A stretch of DNA of 64,000 bases from Methylobacterium amylolyticum (GCF_030700245.1 NZ_JAUYZI010000033.1:1-64000), one strand, 5' to 3'. Shown: positions 8,694-17,764, counted from the first letter of the stretch. A program made the numbers and translations. The notes: generated from the sequence alone by a model not told the origin.

Positions 8694-10040
8694 ATGCTGC
8701 ACGCGATCCGACGCACATCCTCGAATCTGACGCTGCAGGTCATCGTCGCACTCTGTGCCGGGGCGGCCCTGGGCGTGCTCTGGCCCGGCTTCGCCGTCTC
8801 CCTGCAGGCGCTGAGCGACACGTTCATCAAGCTGATCAAGATGGTGATCCCGCCGATCGCCTTCCTGACGATCGTCATCGGCATCGCGGAGGTCAGCGAC
8901 CTCAAGAAGGTCGGCCGCATCGGCGGGAGCGCGCTCCCCTATTTCGAGGTCGCGTCCACGCTGGCGCTGATCATCGGCCTGATCGTCGTGAATCTCGTGC
9001 GGCCCGGTGACGGCTTCGACAGGAGCCGCGTCGGCGCGGTGGCGGTCGATGTCACGAAATACGCGAGCGCGTCGGCCGACCGGTACATGGTGGATCTGCT
9101 GTCGAACATCGTGCCGGACAACGCCGTCGCGGCGTTCGCCAAGGGCGACCTCCTTCAGATCGTGTTCTTCGCCATCGCGTTCGGCTGCGCGGCCGTCCTG
9201 ATCGGCGAGCGGGCGAAACCGTTCGTCGTGGTGGCGCAGGCCGCCAACGACATCCTGTTCCAGCTCGTGGCCCTGATCATGCGCCTCGCGCCGCTGGGCG
9301 CGTTCGGCGCCATGGCGTTCACGGTGGGCCGCTACGGCGTCGGGTCCATCCTCGTCCTCGGGCACATGCTCCTGAGCGTCTACCTGACCTGCGCGCTGTT
9401 CGTCGCGGTGGTGCTCGGGGCGATCGCCCGCGCCTACGGGTTCAGCCTCTTCCGGTTCATCCGCTACATCGGCGCGGAGGTCCTGATCGTCCTCGGCACC
9501 TGCTCCTCCGAGAGCGTGCTGCCGCGCCTCATGACCAAGCTCCAGCGCCTCGGATGCTCGAAGTCGAGCGTCGGTCTCGTGCTGCCGGTGGGCTACTCGT
9601 TCAACGCCGACGGGACGGCGATCTACCTGTCGATGGCGTCGCTGTTCATCGCGCAGGCCTACGGCATCGACATGAGCTTCGGCCAGCAACTCGGCCTGCT
9701 CCTGCTCCTGCTCGTGACGTCCAAGGGCTCGGGCTCGGTGGCCGGCTCCGGCTTCGTCGTGCTCGCCGCGACGCTCTCGGCCACGCATGTCCTGCCGGTC
9801 GAGGGGTTGCTGCTGATCAGCGGCCTGACCGGCGTCAGCGTCCTGACGACCGAGTTCGAGCAGGCGTTCAGGTCGCAGAGAGCGACGATCGGCCTCGACG
9901 CGGCCTCGGTCTACGTCTCGCATCCGATGCAGAACAAGACCACGGCCGAGCTTCACCTTTCCGCCGACCTGGCCTTCCCGGCGATCCTGCAAGCGATCAC
10001 CGCGGAGGCGGACCTGACGCCGCGCTCAGAAGCGGCCTGA
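8694..10040 (+). CDS. DctA/GltP-family symporter, atypical C-terminus
   Basis: A 448-residue membrane protein of the dicarboxylate/amino acid:cation symporter family. It retains the hydrophobic N-terminal helices, the SSSESVLP-like hairpin (TCSSESVLP), the NADGTAIY motif and the SKGSGSVAGSGFVVLAATL hairpin. After VEGLLLISGL it departs from the family: the expected helix-8 block around DR-x-MSEARA-x-TN-x-x-GN is not visible in this or either other frame. Transport function is therefore uncertain. It is divergent from gntR and followed by a HAD dehalogenase gene, suggesting organic or halogenated acid uptake. Confidence 0.8.
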   Translation: MLHAIRRTSSNLTLQVIVALCAGAALGVLWPGFAVSLQALSDTFIKLIKMVIPPIAFLTIVIGIAEVSDLKKVGRIGGSALPYFEVASTLALIIGLIVVNLVRPGDGFDRSRVGAVAVDVTKYASASADRYMVDLLSNIVPDNAVAAFAKGDLLQIVFFAIAFGCAAVLIGERAKPFVVVAQAANDILFQLVALIMRLAPLGAFGAMAFTVGRYGVGSILVLGHMLLSVYLTCALFVAVVLGAIARAYGFSLFRFIRYIGAEVLIVLGTCSSESVLPRLMTKLQRLGCSKSSVGLVLPVGYSFNADGTAIYLSMASLFIAQAYGIDMSFGQQLGLLLLLLVTSKGSGSVAGSGFVVLAATLSATHVLPVEGLLLISGLTGVSVLTTEFEQAFRSQRATIGLDAASVYVSHPMQNKTTAELHLSADLAFPAILQAITAEADLTPRSEAA

Positions 10041-10165
10041 TTGGTGCCGCCACGGGGTGCCGGCGGCCCACTCCGCCGGCCGCGCGCCCGGGATTTGACG
10101 AAGCCTCGGCGCACGGTCCGACCACGCGACACCGTCCGCCGGAAGCGGCCAGGGAGATGACGATC

Positions 10166-10804
10166 ATGACATCCCACCGGTTCGATGCCGTCCTGTTCGA
10201 TCTCCTGACGGCGCTCCTCGATAGCTGGTCCTTGTGGAACGCGGTCGCCGGCAGCGAGGAGGCCGGCCGCCGGTGGCGGGCCGAATACCTGCGGATCACC
10301 TATCGGACGGGTGCGTACCGGCGCTACGAGACCCTCGTGGCCGAGGCCGCCGAGGCGGTGGGGCTGCCGCGCCGCGTCGCGGACGATCTGGAAGCCCGGT
10401 ACGGCGAACTCCGACCATGGCCCGGGGTGACCGAGGCCCTGCAGGCGCTCGCGGGCCGATCCGTGCGGCTCGGCGTCGTGACCAACTGCTCCGAGCGCCT
10501 GGGCCGCATCGCTGCCGATTGCGTGGGGGTCGCGTTCGACGCCGTCGTCACGGCGGAACAAGCCGGATTCTACAAGCCCGATCCGCGGCCCTATCGGCTC
10601 GGTCTTCAGGCGCTCGGGGTCGCGCCGGAGCGCTGCCTGTTCGTCGCAGGCTCGGCCTACGACCTTTTTGGAACGGCGCAGGTGGGCCTGGCGACGTACT
10701 GGCACGACCGGGTCGGCATGGCGGCCCCCGAGGGTGTGGCGCCGCCGCTGGCCCATGAGACCACCCTGGAACAGTTGCGCACCTGGTTCGATCCGGTTGC
10801 GTGA
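10166..10804 (+). CDS. HAD-family hydrolase, 2-haloacid dehalogenase type
   Basis: About 212 residues. The HAD nucleophile is D12 in FDAVLFDLLTALLDSW, motif II is VVTNCSERLG, the lysine is in GFYKPDPRPYRLGL and the final acidic motif is FVAGSAYDLFGTAQVGL. ATG 10166 is preferred to 10157 because AGGGAG ends 9 bases before it. The layout resembles L-2-haloacid dehalogenase rather than phosphoglycolate phosphatase, though the GT after the nucleophile is replaced by LT. It follows the symporter gene and may act on the same imported acid. Confidence 0.8.
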   Translation: MTSHRFDAVLFDLLTALLDSWSLWNAVAGSEEAGRRWRAEYLRITYRTGAYRRYETLVAEAAEAVGLPRRVADDLEARYGELRPWPGVTEALQALAGRSVRLGVVTNCSERLGRIAADCVGVAFDAVVTAEQAGFYKPDPRPYRLGLQALGVAPERCLFVAGSAYDLFGTAQVGLATYWHDRVGMAAPEGVAPPLAHETTLEQLRTWFDPVA

Positions 10805-10835
10805 GATCGGACGCGGTGGGCGCGCCGCGACCTGC

Positions 10836-11405
10836 TCAGTGCCCGGCCTCCGCGACCAGCGCGACCGTCTCGGCGAAGGTCTGCTCCAAGCGCTCGCCCA
10901 GACCCGGTTCGGGATCCTCCAGCCAGGAGACCACGGCGTGCACGAAGGCCGCCATCCCGGTCCGGGCCGCCAGCGCCGCCCGCAGATCCGCGACACCGCG
11001 CAGCCGCAGCGCGTCGGCCAGCGCGTCGGTCAAGGCGGCCGTCTTGGCCAGTTCGCGCTCGTAAAGGGCGGGCGTGCGGGCGATCAGCGCGTGCCGCGGC
11101 TCGGAAAAGGGCCGGTTGCTCTCGAGCAGGGACCGGATCGACCGGAACGACCAGAACAGCGTGGCGAGCGGGCCGAGCGCGCCGGGGGCCTCAGCGATGG
11201 CGGCCGTGAGGGCGGTTCGCAGCACGGCCTCGCCGTCGAACAGCACCTCCCGCTTGTCCGGGAAGTGCCGGAAGAAGGTCCGCTCCGTCACGCCGACGCG
11301 CGCGGCGATCGCGGCGGCCGTTGTCCGCTCGTACCCGCGCTCCTCGAACAGCGCCATGGCGGCCTGCCGGAGGCGGACGCGCACATCATCTTCCGAGCGA
11401 TCCAA
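10836..11405 (-). CDS. TetR-family regulator
   Basis: A 189-residue TetR protein with an N-terminal helix-turn-helix (RLRQAAMALFEERGYERTTAAAIAARVGV, then TERTFFRHFPDKREVLF) and a divergent helical ligand domain. It is divergent from the epimerase-like gene at 11506. A strong duplicated palindrome lies between them, so it very likely represses both itself and that gene. The inducer is unknown. Confidence 0.9.
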   Translation of the reverse strand: MDRSEDDVRVRLRQAAMALFEERGYERTTAAAIAARVGVTERTFFRHFPDKREVLFDGEAVLRTALTAAIAEAPGALGPLATLFWSFRSIRSLLESNRPFSEPRHALIARTPALYERELAKTAALTDALADALRLRGVADLRAALAARTGMAAFVHAVVSWLEDPEPGLGERLEQTFAETVALVAEAGH

Positions 11406-11422
11406 GACCCGAACCTCTTGTT

Positions 11423-11459
11423 GTCAGTGACTGACATCAGCGCTATGTCAGTCACTGAC
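11423..11459. promoter_or_regulatory. Double TetR operator (15-bp inverted arms)
   Basis: Two arms, 11423-11437 (gtcagtgactgacat) and 11445-11459, are perfect reverse complements around a 7-base spacer. Each arm is itself a near-perfect palindrome GTCAGT-n-ACTGAC, so the site offers two half-overlapping dimer sites, as seen for TetR/QacR-like operators. It sits about 17 bases upstream of the tetR start and about 45 bases upstream of the 11506 gene. Confidence 0.72.
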
Positions 11460-11505
11460 GCAGCAGGCCGGATGGGCAGCCGCTGGCCATGGCGAGGGAT
11501 CTAGC

Positions 11506-12396
11506 ATGCGCGTCTTTCTGACTGGAGCGAATGGCTGGGTCGGGTCCGCTGTCGCTCGAGAGCTGCTCGACGCGGGCCATGCGGTCACCGGGCTCGTGCG
11601 CACGACGGACAAGGCCGACGCTTTCTCGGCTATGGGCGGCACACCGCTGATCGGCGCGATCGGGGATCCGGACGCACTCCGGACCGGTGCCGCAGAGGCC
11701 GACGGCATCATCCATCTGGCGTTCGGCCTCGACCTCGCGCAGATCGCCGCGATGGCCGAGGACGATCGGCGGGCGATCGAGAGCTTCGGTGCGCTGTTCG
11801 CCGGCACCGATCGGCCCATCGTATCGGTCAGCGGATTCCTGCTGCTGCCCCGCGGGGAGATATTTCGCGAGGACGCACGGCCCCCGGTCGACCCCGCGTT
11901 CCCCCGCGCGACGGAGCAGACGACCTTCTTGCTGGCCGAACGCGGGCTGCGCGCCTCCGTGGTGCGCCTGCCGCGCTCCGTGCACGGGCGGGGCGAGCGG
12001 CACGGCTTCATCCCCATGCTCGCGGCCGTGGCGCGCGAGAGGGGCGTCTCCGCCTATGTCGGCGACGGGCAGAACCTGTGGCCGTCCGTGCATCGCCTCG
12101 ATGCGGCGCGCGTGTTCCGCCGTGCCCTCGAACGCGGCGCCCGGGGCGAGGCCTACCACGCCGTCGCGGATGAGGGCGTGCCGTTCCGACTGATCGCCGA
12201 GGCGATCGGCCGGCAGGTCGGCGTGCCGGCCCTGTCCCTCACGCCCGAGCAGGGGGAGGCGCATTTCGGCGGCTTGGCGATGTGGGTGGCCGGCAACGGG
12301 CCCGCCTCCAGCGCACGGACGCGGTCGACCCTCGACTGGCAACCGCGGGAGAGAAGCCTCATCGCGGATATCGACCGCCCGGATTACCATGCCTGA
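11506..12396 (+). CDS. NAD(P)-binding epimerase-like SDR (extended type)
   Basis: A 296-residue Rossmann protein. It begins MRVFLTGANGWVGSAV with the dinucleotide loop at residues 6-13, then GLVRTTDKAD and IHLAF. The C-terminal half has VSAYVGDGQNLWPSVHRLDAARVFRRALE, typical of extended SDRs, and ends in a short substrate lid. The catalytic Y-x-x-x-K is not evident; FPRATEQTTFLLAERG occupies that place, as in several atypical SDRs. It is likely controlled by the divergent TetR. The substrate is unknown. Confidence 0.85.
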   Translation: MRVFLTGANGWVGSAVARELLDAGHAVTGLVRTTDKADAFSAMGGTPLIGAIGDPDALRTGAAEADGIIHLAFGLDLAQIAAMAEDDRRAIESFGALFAGTDRPIVSVSGFLLLPRGEIFREDARPPVDPAFPRATEQTTFLLAERGLRASVVRLPRSVHGRGERHGFIPMLAAVARERGVSAYVGDGQNLWPSVHRLDAARVFRRALERGARGEAYHAVADEGVPFRLIAEAIGRQVGVPALSLTPEQGEAHFGGLAMWVAGNGPASSARTRSTLDWQPRERSLIADIDRPDYHA

Positions 12397-12518
12397 CCGG
12401 TCGCCCCGCTCGGCTTCGACGCATCGCGCGCGCCCGTGCCTCGCAATATCGTGCGCCTTTGCGGCCAACGCGCTGGCTCGGTGGACACGATGGGGAGCTT
12501 GGACACTTGAGGCCCGTG

Positions 12519-13364
12519 ATGTCCCGCCGCCAGATCGTTCTCGCGTGCGGCGCCCTCGCTGTTTCAGAAGGGATCGCCCGCGCGGCCGATGAGGACGCGC
12601 TCGGCGCTCTCGAGCGGCGGCAGGGTGGAAGGCTGGGTGTCTTCGCCGTGGATGCGGGCTCCGGCCGGACCTTGGCTCATCGCGCCGACGAGCGCTTCAT
12701 GCTCTTCAGCACGTTCAAGGGCGTATTGGCTGCCGCAGTATTGGCGGACGTCGAAGCCGGGACGGAGGCGTTTGACGCCCGCGTGTCCTACACGACAGCG
12801 GATCTCCTGCCGGCCTCGCCGGTCACGCGCGCGCATCTCGACGAGGGGAGCTTGACGGTGGAGGCGCTGTGCCTCGCCATCATGCATCGGAGCGACAACG
12901 CGGCCGCCAACCTCCTCCTTGTGCGGTGCGGCGGTCCGGAGCGCCTGACCACTTTCGTGCGGGGGCTCGGCGACGCGGTCACGCGCTTCGACCGGTACGA
13001 GACAGCGGCCGGCACGCCTTCGGGCGTCCTCGATACGACGACGCCGCGCGCCATCGTGTCGACCGTCCGCGCGCTGCTCCTGGGCGACGTTCTGAGCGCA
13101 CCGTCACGCGCCACGCTCGAGGCCTGGATGGCCGGCAACGAGGTCGGCCGGTCGCGGCTGCGGGCGGCTTTCCCGGCCGACTGGGCGGCCGGTGATCGGA
13201 CCGGAACGGGCAACGGCTACTGCAACGACTACGCGCTCGCGAGGCGGCCCGGAAAGCCGCCGCTTCTCGTGAGCGCCTATTACGAGGCGCCGGGCATGAC
13301 GCTGCCCGAGCAGGAAGCCGTGCTGCGGCAGGTCGGCGCCCTCGTCGTCGCGTGGCAGGCATAG
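12519..13364 (+). CDS. Class A beta-lactamase-type serine hydrolase
   Basis: About 281 residues from ATG 12519, with a short signal MSRRQIVLACGALAVSEG that carries two arginines and may be Tat-type. The class A residues are recognisable: S64-TFK67 (Ambler 70-73), S125-DN127 (130-132), E161 (166) and R227-TG (234-236). Two deviations stand out. Lys234 is Arg, as in carbenicillinases, and the omega loop after the glutamate reads ETAAGTPSGVLDTTTP, lacking the usual Asn170. It may be a true beta-lactamase of narrow spectrum or a related penicillin-interacting enzyme. The upstream epimerase gene ends about 120 bases before it. Confidence 0.82.
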   Translation: MSRRQIVLACGALAVSEGIARAADEDALGALERRQGGRLGVFAVDAGSGRTLAHRADERFMLFSTFKGVLAAAVLADVEAGTEAFDARVSYTTADLLPASPVTRAHLDEGSLTVEALCLAIMHRSDNAAANLLLVRCGGPERLTTFVRGLGDAVTRFDRYETAAGTPSGVLDTTTPRAIVSTVRALLLGDVLSAPSRATLEAWMAGNEVGRSRLRAAFPADWAAGDRTGTGNGYCNDYALARRPGKPPLLVSAYYEAPGMTLPEQEAVLRQVGALVVAWQA

Positions 13365-13612
13365 GACCCGCGCCGAAACCCGGTCTCAACCGAGCGCCAC
13401 CTCCGTTGCGCTCTGGGAGACGTGCTGCCGTGCTCGCGGCCGATGACCGAGGTCCCGCTGGCAACCCCGCCACACTTGATCGGGCTTAAGTTCGAATTCG
13501 TGAAATCGTCTGTTCAAAAATTTCGAATTTTCGCAAGTGAGGCGGCGGCTTACACCGGCGCGTCGAGCGGGCGCCATCGACGGGGGCCGCGATCGACAAG
13601 GGGTTGGGCCGA

Positions 13613-14461
13613 ATGTCGGATCACACCCACGCCACCGTGCTGGATCGTCGTACGCTGGTCGTGGGCTTGGCCGCGGTGCCGATCCTGCGCGTGCCGGCGC
13701 GTTCCTCATCCACGACGGATCGCCCCATGAACACGAGCGCCGCCTCGGCCGATCCGGTCATCGTCTTCGACGTCAACGAGACCCTCCTCGATTTCGGCGT
13801 GCTCGCCCCGGTCTTCGTCCGCGTCTTCGGCGATGCGAGCGCGCTGCGCACGTGGTTCAACCACGTCATCCTCTATGCCGAGGCGCTGACCCTATCGGGC
13901 GACTACGTCGATTCCGGCACGGTCGGCGTGGCCGTCCTGCGGATGCTGGCCCAGGCGAGCGGCCGCACGGTGGCTCCGGCAGATCTCGACGAGCTGCGGC
14001 GCCTCTCGGCAGAGATGCCGACCTACGCCGACACCCCGAAGGCCCTGGCCAATCTGAAGAGCGCCGGCTATCGCCTCGTCACGTTGAGCAACAATCCCGC
14101 GGCCGCCGTCGAGGCCCAACTCACCCATGCCGGGATCAGAGCCTTCTTCGACGCGCTCCACAGCATCGACGACCGCGTCCGCCGCTACAAGCCGGCGCTG
14201 GAGAGCTACACGGACCTCGCCGCGACGCTGGGCGTCGCGCCGTCCGACCTGTGGCTCGTCTCCTGTCACGCCTTCGATACGCTGGGGGCTGCCGCGGCCG
14301 GCTACCGGAAGGCGCTCGTGCTGCGGCCCGGGAACGCGCCGGTCGCGCTCGGTCGCGCGCCGGACATCGTCGCGGACGATCTCAGCACCGTCGCCGACCG
14401 CATCGTCCAGGCTGGTGCGGGCCGCGGCCCGTCGCCGGTCCGTGACCGGAGCGCCCCATGA
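13613..14461 (+). CDS. HAD-family 2-haloacid dehalogenase with N-terminal leader
   Basis: About 282 residues. After a 40-residue leader with paired arginines (DRRTLVVGLAAVPIL), the HAD core starts at DPVIVFDVNETLLDFG with nucleophile D53, continues with TLSNNPAAAVEAQL and RRYKPALESY, and ends with LVSCHAFDTLGAAAAGYRKALVLRPGN. This is the type II haloacid dehalogenase pattern. The leader suggests possible Tat export, which is unusual for the family; an internal start at MNTSAASADP (about residue 39) would give a cytoplasmic form. Its stop overlaps the next start by four bases. Confidence 0.8.
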   Translation: MSDHTHATVLDRRTLVVGLAAVPILRVPARSSSTTDRPMNTSAASADPVIVFDVNETLLDFGVLAPVFVRVFGDASALRTWFNHVILYAEALTLSGDYVDSGTVGVAVLRMLAQASGRTVAPADLDELRRLSAEMPTYADTPKALANLKSAGYRLVTLSNNPAAAVEAQLTHAGIRAFFDALHSIDDRVRRYKPALESYTDLAATLGVAPSDLWLVSCHAFDTLGAAAAGYRKALVLRPGNAPVALGRAPDIVADDLSTVADRIVQAGAGRGPSPVRDRSAP

Positions 14462-15756
14462 GGGACCGACCGGCTTCCCAAGCCGAACCGACACGACGGA
14501 CCGTTCTGGGTGGTGTCGCGGCCGCGTCATCGCTCTCCTGGCCCATCGGCCAAGCGAAGGCGTCGCCGCGCCTTCGCACCTTCGCCGGAGCCATCGCCAT
14601 GACGTCGGAAGATCGAGAGGACATCAAGCTGCCTGGCGGTATCAGGAAACGCAGCCTCGCGGGCATCAATGGGCTGACCGTGAACGTGCTCGAGGCGGGT
14701 TACGAAACGCCCGCGCGTCCCGCAGTGCTGCTGCTCCACGGTTTCCCGGACCTCGCCTTCAGTTGGCGCCGGACGATGCTGCCGCTCGCCGCCGCCGGCT
14801 ATCACGTGATCGCCCCCGACCAGCGCGGCTACGGCGCGACCACGGGGTGGGATGACCGCTACGACGGCGACGTCGCGTCCTTCCGGACGCATAGTTACGC
14901 CCGCGACGCACTCGGCGTCGTGGAAGCCTTGGGACACCGCTCGGTCGCCGCGGTCGTGGGGCACGACTTCGGATCGATGATCGCCGCCTACTGCGCGCTC
15001 GTGCGGCCCGACGTGTTCCGTTCCCTCGTGATGATGAGCTTCCCGTTCGACGGACCGCCCGCGATCCCGTTCGATACGGCCGGGAAGCCTTCTGAGCCGC
15101 CCCCGCCGTCGCTGGCCGCCCAGCTCGCGGCCCTCCCGCGCCCGAGGCAGGACAGTATGACCTGGTTCGGGACGCCCGGGGCGAACGCCGACATGCTCCA
15201 CGCGCCCCAGGGCCTTCACGACTTCCTGCGCGCCTACTTCCACGTGAAGAGCGCGGATTGGCCTGCCAACCAGCCACACCCGCTCGTCACGGGATCCGCG
15301 GCCGAGCTCGCCACGCTGCCGACCTACTACATCATGGATGCGGGCGTCGGCATGGCCGCGACCGTCGCGCCCGACATGCCGACGCCGGCCGAGATCGCCG
15401 CCAACCGTTGGCTGCCCGAGGCGGACCTGGCCGCATACACGGCCGCCTTCGGTCGCACGGGATTCCAAGGCGGACTCAACTGGTTCCGCTGCCACACCGG
15501 CCCGATCGGCCGCTCGGAGATCGAGCTGTTCGCCGGCCGCTCAATCGACGTGCCGTCTCGCTTCATCTCCGGCGCCGCCGATTGGGGCACCTACCGCAAG
15601 CCCGGCGCGATCGAGCGCATGCGCACCACGACCTGCACCCGCATGGACGGCGTTCACCTGATCGAGGGCGCCGGGCATTGGGTGCAGCAGGAGCAGCCGG
15701 AGCGGTTCAACGCCATTCTGCTCGAGTTCCTGCGGCGCCATCCCGTCCCGGGATGA
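14458..15756 (+). CDS. Exported epoxide-hydrolase-like alpha/beta hydrolase
   Basis: A 432-residue alpha/beta hydrolase. The N-terminus has TRRTVLGGVAAASSL, a good Tat signal. Core motifs are LLLHGFPDLAFSWR (about 92-104), DQRGYGATTGWDD, the nucleophile elbow GHDFGS with D170, and a C-terminal EGAGHWVQQEQPE supplying the histidine. HGFPD and the Asp nucleophile are typical of epoxide hydrolases and fluoroacetate dehalogenases. The four-base overlap with the preceding HAD dehalogenase shows co-translation, so the pair may process halogenated or epoxide compounds outside the cytoplasm. Confidence 0.85.
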   Translation: MRDRPASQAEPTRRTVLGGVAAASSLSWPIGQAKASPRLRTFAGAIAMTSEDREDIKLPGGIRKRSLAGINGLTVNVLEAGYETPARPAVLLLHGFPDLAFSWRRTMLPLAAAGYHVIAPDQRGYGATTGWDDRYDGDVASFRTHSYARDALGVVEALGHRSVAAVVGHDFGSMIAAYCALVRPDVFRSLVMMSFPFDGPPAIPFDTAGKPSEPPPPSLAAQLAALPRPRQDSMTWFGTPGANADMLHAPQGLHDFLRAYFHVKSADWPANQPHPLVTGSAAELATLPTYYIMDAGVGMAATVAPDMPTPAEIAANRWLPEADLAAYTAAFGRTGFQGGLNWFRCHTGPIGRSEIELFAGRSIDVPSRFISGAADWGTYRKPGAIERMRTTTCTRMDGVHLIEGAGHWVQQEQPERFNAILLEFLRRHPVPG

Positions 15757-15985
15757 CAAGCTGCATCATGGGGGCGGGTTTGCGGCGTGGAGAGGTACCC
15801 ACCGACAACGGCGTGCGCGACAGAGAAGCTGTTCCTGGCTAGCCCTGTGAGGCTTCCGGGGAAGCCGAAGCACGCCGAGCCGTCGAAGTCCGCTTTTAGG
15901 AAGCGGCTCCCGGTGACTGGGACGGCCGTGATGGGCGCAATGCCGAAAGTCCGCTTCCTGGCTAAAAACCGGGTCGCTTGCAGTG

Positions 15986-17764
15986 CTAACCTATCTTATG
16001 CGCCGAACCTTCCATGTTGCCTTGGAGCAGGTCTCGACCAGCGTAGATGCCGCCCACGACCTCCAGATCCAGCCGCTCCGCGTCGCGGCGGCGAACCTGC
16101 TCCATGATCGCGCTCGCCACTTCGGGCTCGGCCCCGACCGTCAGGAGCGCCTGCTCGCCCAGTGCCAGGGCCGACTCGGCTGTCTCGCGGATCTGGTAGG
16201 CCACCCCTGCCTCGATGAGCGCGACAGCATGTTCCCTGTCGCGGGCGCGGGCAAGAACCGGCACGAAGGGGAACTCAGCCTTCGCGAGTTCGGCTATGTG
16301 CTTGGCCATCGCGGGGTCGTCGATGCAGATCAGGATCGCCCGCGCAGTCTCGGCACCCGCCGCGCGCAGGATGTCGAGCCGGGTGCCGTCGCCGTAATAG
16401 ACCTTGAAGCCGAAGCCCTCGGCAAGGCGTATGTTCTGGGCGTTCGTGTCGATGATCGAGACGGAGCAACCCTGCGAGATCAGCGGCTGGCTGGCGATCT
16501 GCCCGAAGCGGCCGAACCCGACGATCAGGGCGCTCCCGACGAGGTCCTCCGGCGCCTCGACGCCGTCGGTCGAGGTCACCGCCTTCGGCCCGAAGCGGTC
16601 GAAGGCGATCACCATCAGGGGCGTGATCGCCATCGAAAGGATGACGGTTGCGGTCAGGACGGCGTTGGTCGTGCCGTCAAGGATGCCTGCGCTTGCGGCC
16701 GCCGCGTAGAGGACGAAGGCGAATTCGCCGCCCTGGGCCATCAGGGCCGCGCGCTCCAGCGACTCGGCATGCGAGGCGCGCAACAACCGGGCGACGCCGT
16801 AGATGAGCAGGGCTTTGACAGCCATGTAGGCGGCGACGCCCATGAGGATCAGGCCCGTATTCGCCGCGATGACGGTCAGGTCGAGGGACATGCCGACGCC
16901 GAGGAAGAACAGGCCGAGCAGGATGCCGCGAAACGGCTCGACATCGGCCTCCAGTTGGTGGCGGAAGCTCGACTCCGAGAGGAGCACGCCGGCCAGGAAG
17001 GCACCCATCGCCATGGAGAGACCGCCGAGCTGCATGGCGAGCGCCGAGCCGAGCACCACCAGGAGAGCCGCCGCGGTCATCACCTCCCGCGCCTTGGCGG
17101 CGGCGAGGAGACGGAACAGCGGGTTGAGCAGCCAGCGCCCCGCGGCCACCAGCGCTGCGACCGAGCCCAGGGCGATGGCGACCGAGACGGCGCGCTCTGT
17201 CCCGCTCGCCTCGACGCCGCCCGGCGCCAGCAGCGCCACGATGGCGAGGAGGGGGACGATGGCGAGGTCTTCCAGCAGCAGGATCGCCACGATCCGCTGG
17301 CCCTTCGGGGTGGAGAGCGCGCGGCGCTCCTCCAGCAGTTGCATGACGATGGCGGTCGAGGTCAGCACGAAGCCGGTGCCGGCCACGAAGGCCACGGTGA
17401 CTGAAAACCCCAGGCCGATCCCGACCAGGGTGAGGGCGGCGATGCAGGCGCCGACCTGAACGAGGCCGAGCCCGAAAATCGCCCGGCGCATGCCCCAGAG
17501 CCGGGAGGGCTCCATCTCCAGCCCGATGATGAAGAGGAACATCACGACGCCGAGTTCGGCGACGTGCAGGATGGCGTGGGCATCGGTGAACAGGCCGAGG
17601 CCGAAGGGACCGATGGCCAGGCCCGCCAAGAGGTAGCCGAGGACGGAGCCGAGGCCGAGCCGCTTGAACAGCGGCACGGCGACGACCCCCGCCGCCAGCA
17701 GGGCGACGACTTGCACGAGATCGCTTCCTGCGCCGGACGCTTCGACAGCCATGGCGTTGTCCAA
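15986..17764 (-). CDS. Kef-type monovalent cation:proton antiporter (CPA2)
   Basis: A 592-residue membrane protein. About twelve hydrophobic helices occupy residues 15-390, including GSVLGYLLAGLAIGPFG and AFLAGVLLSESSFRHQLEADVEPFRGILLGLFFLGVGMS. A TrkA-N/RCK domain follows from about residue 410 (ALIVGFGRFGQIASQPL, then VSIIDTNAQNIRLAEGFGFKVYYGDGTRLDILRAAGA). This is the KefB/KefC/YbaL layout for K+/H+ exchange gated by nucleotides. No KefF/KefG ancillary gene adjoins it. The next gene on this strand is the pirin. Confidence 0.9.
   Translation of the reverse strand: MDNAMAVEASGAGSDLVQVVALLAAGVVAVPLFKRLGLGSVLGYLLAGLAIGPFGLGLFTDAHAILHVAELGVVMFLFIIGLEMEPSRLWGMRRAIFGLGLVQVGACIAALTLVGIGLGFSVTVAFVAGTGFVLTSTAIVMQLLEERRALSTPKGQRIVAILLLEDLAIVPLLAIVALLAPGGVEASGTERAVSVAIALGSVAALVAAGRWLLNPLFRLLAAAKAREVMTAAALLVVLGSALAMQLGGLSMAMGAFLAGVLLSESSFRHQLEADVEPFRGILLGLFFLGVGMSLDLTVIAANTGLILMGVAAYMAVKALLIYGVARLLRASHAESLERAALMAQGGEFAFVLYAAAASAGILDGTTNAVLTATVILSMAITPLMVIAFDRFGPKAVTSTDGVEAPEDLVGSALIVGFGRFGQIASQPLISQGCSVSIIDTNAQNIRLAEGFGFKVYYGDGTRLDILRAAGAETARAILICIDDPAMAKHIAELAKAEFPFVPVLARARDREHAVALIEAGVAYQIRETAESALALGEQALLTVGAEPEVASAIMEQVRRRDAERLDLEVVGGIYAGRDLLQGNMEGSAHKIG

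Noticed and set aside
13481..13560. AT-rich palindromic stretch considered as an operator or origin
   Set aside because: Short self-complementary AT motifs around TTCGAA occur, but there is no repeated box, no neighbouring regulator and no replication gene; it is probably only a promoter region.
15757..15985. Hairpin GGCTTCC-GG-GGAAGCC near 15851 considered as a terminator
   Set aside because: The stem is real but has no T-run and lies about 95 bases after the hydrolase stop; function is not supported.
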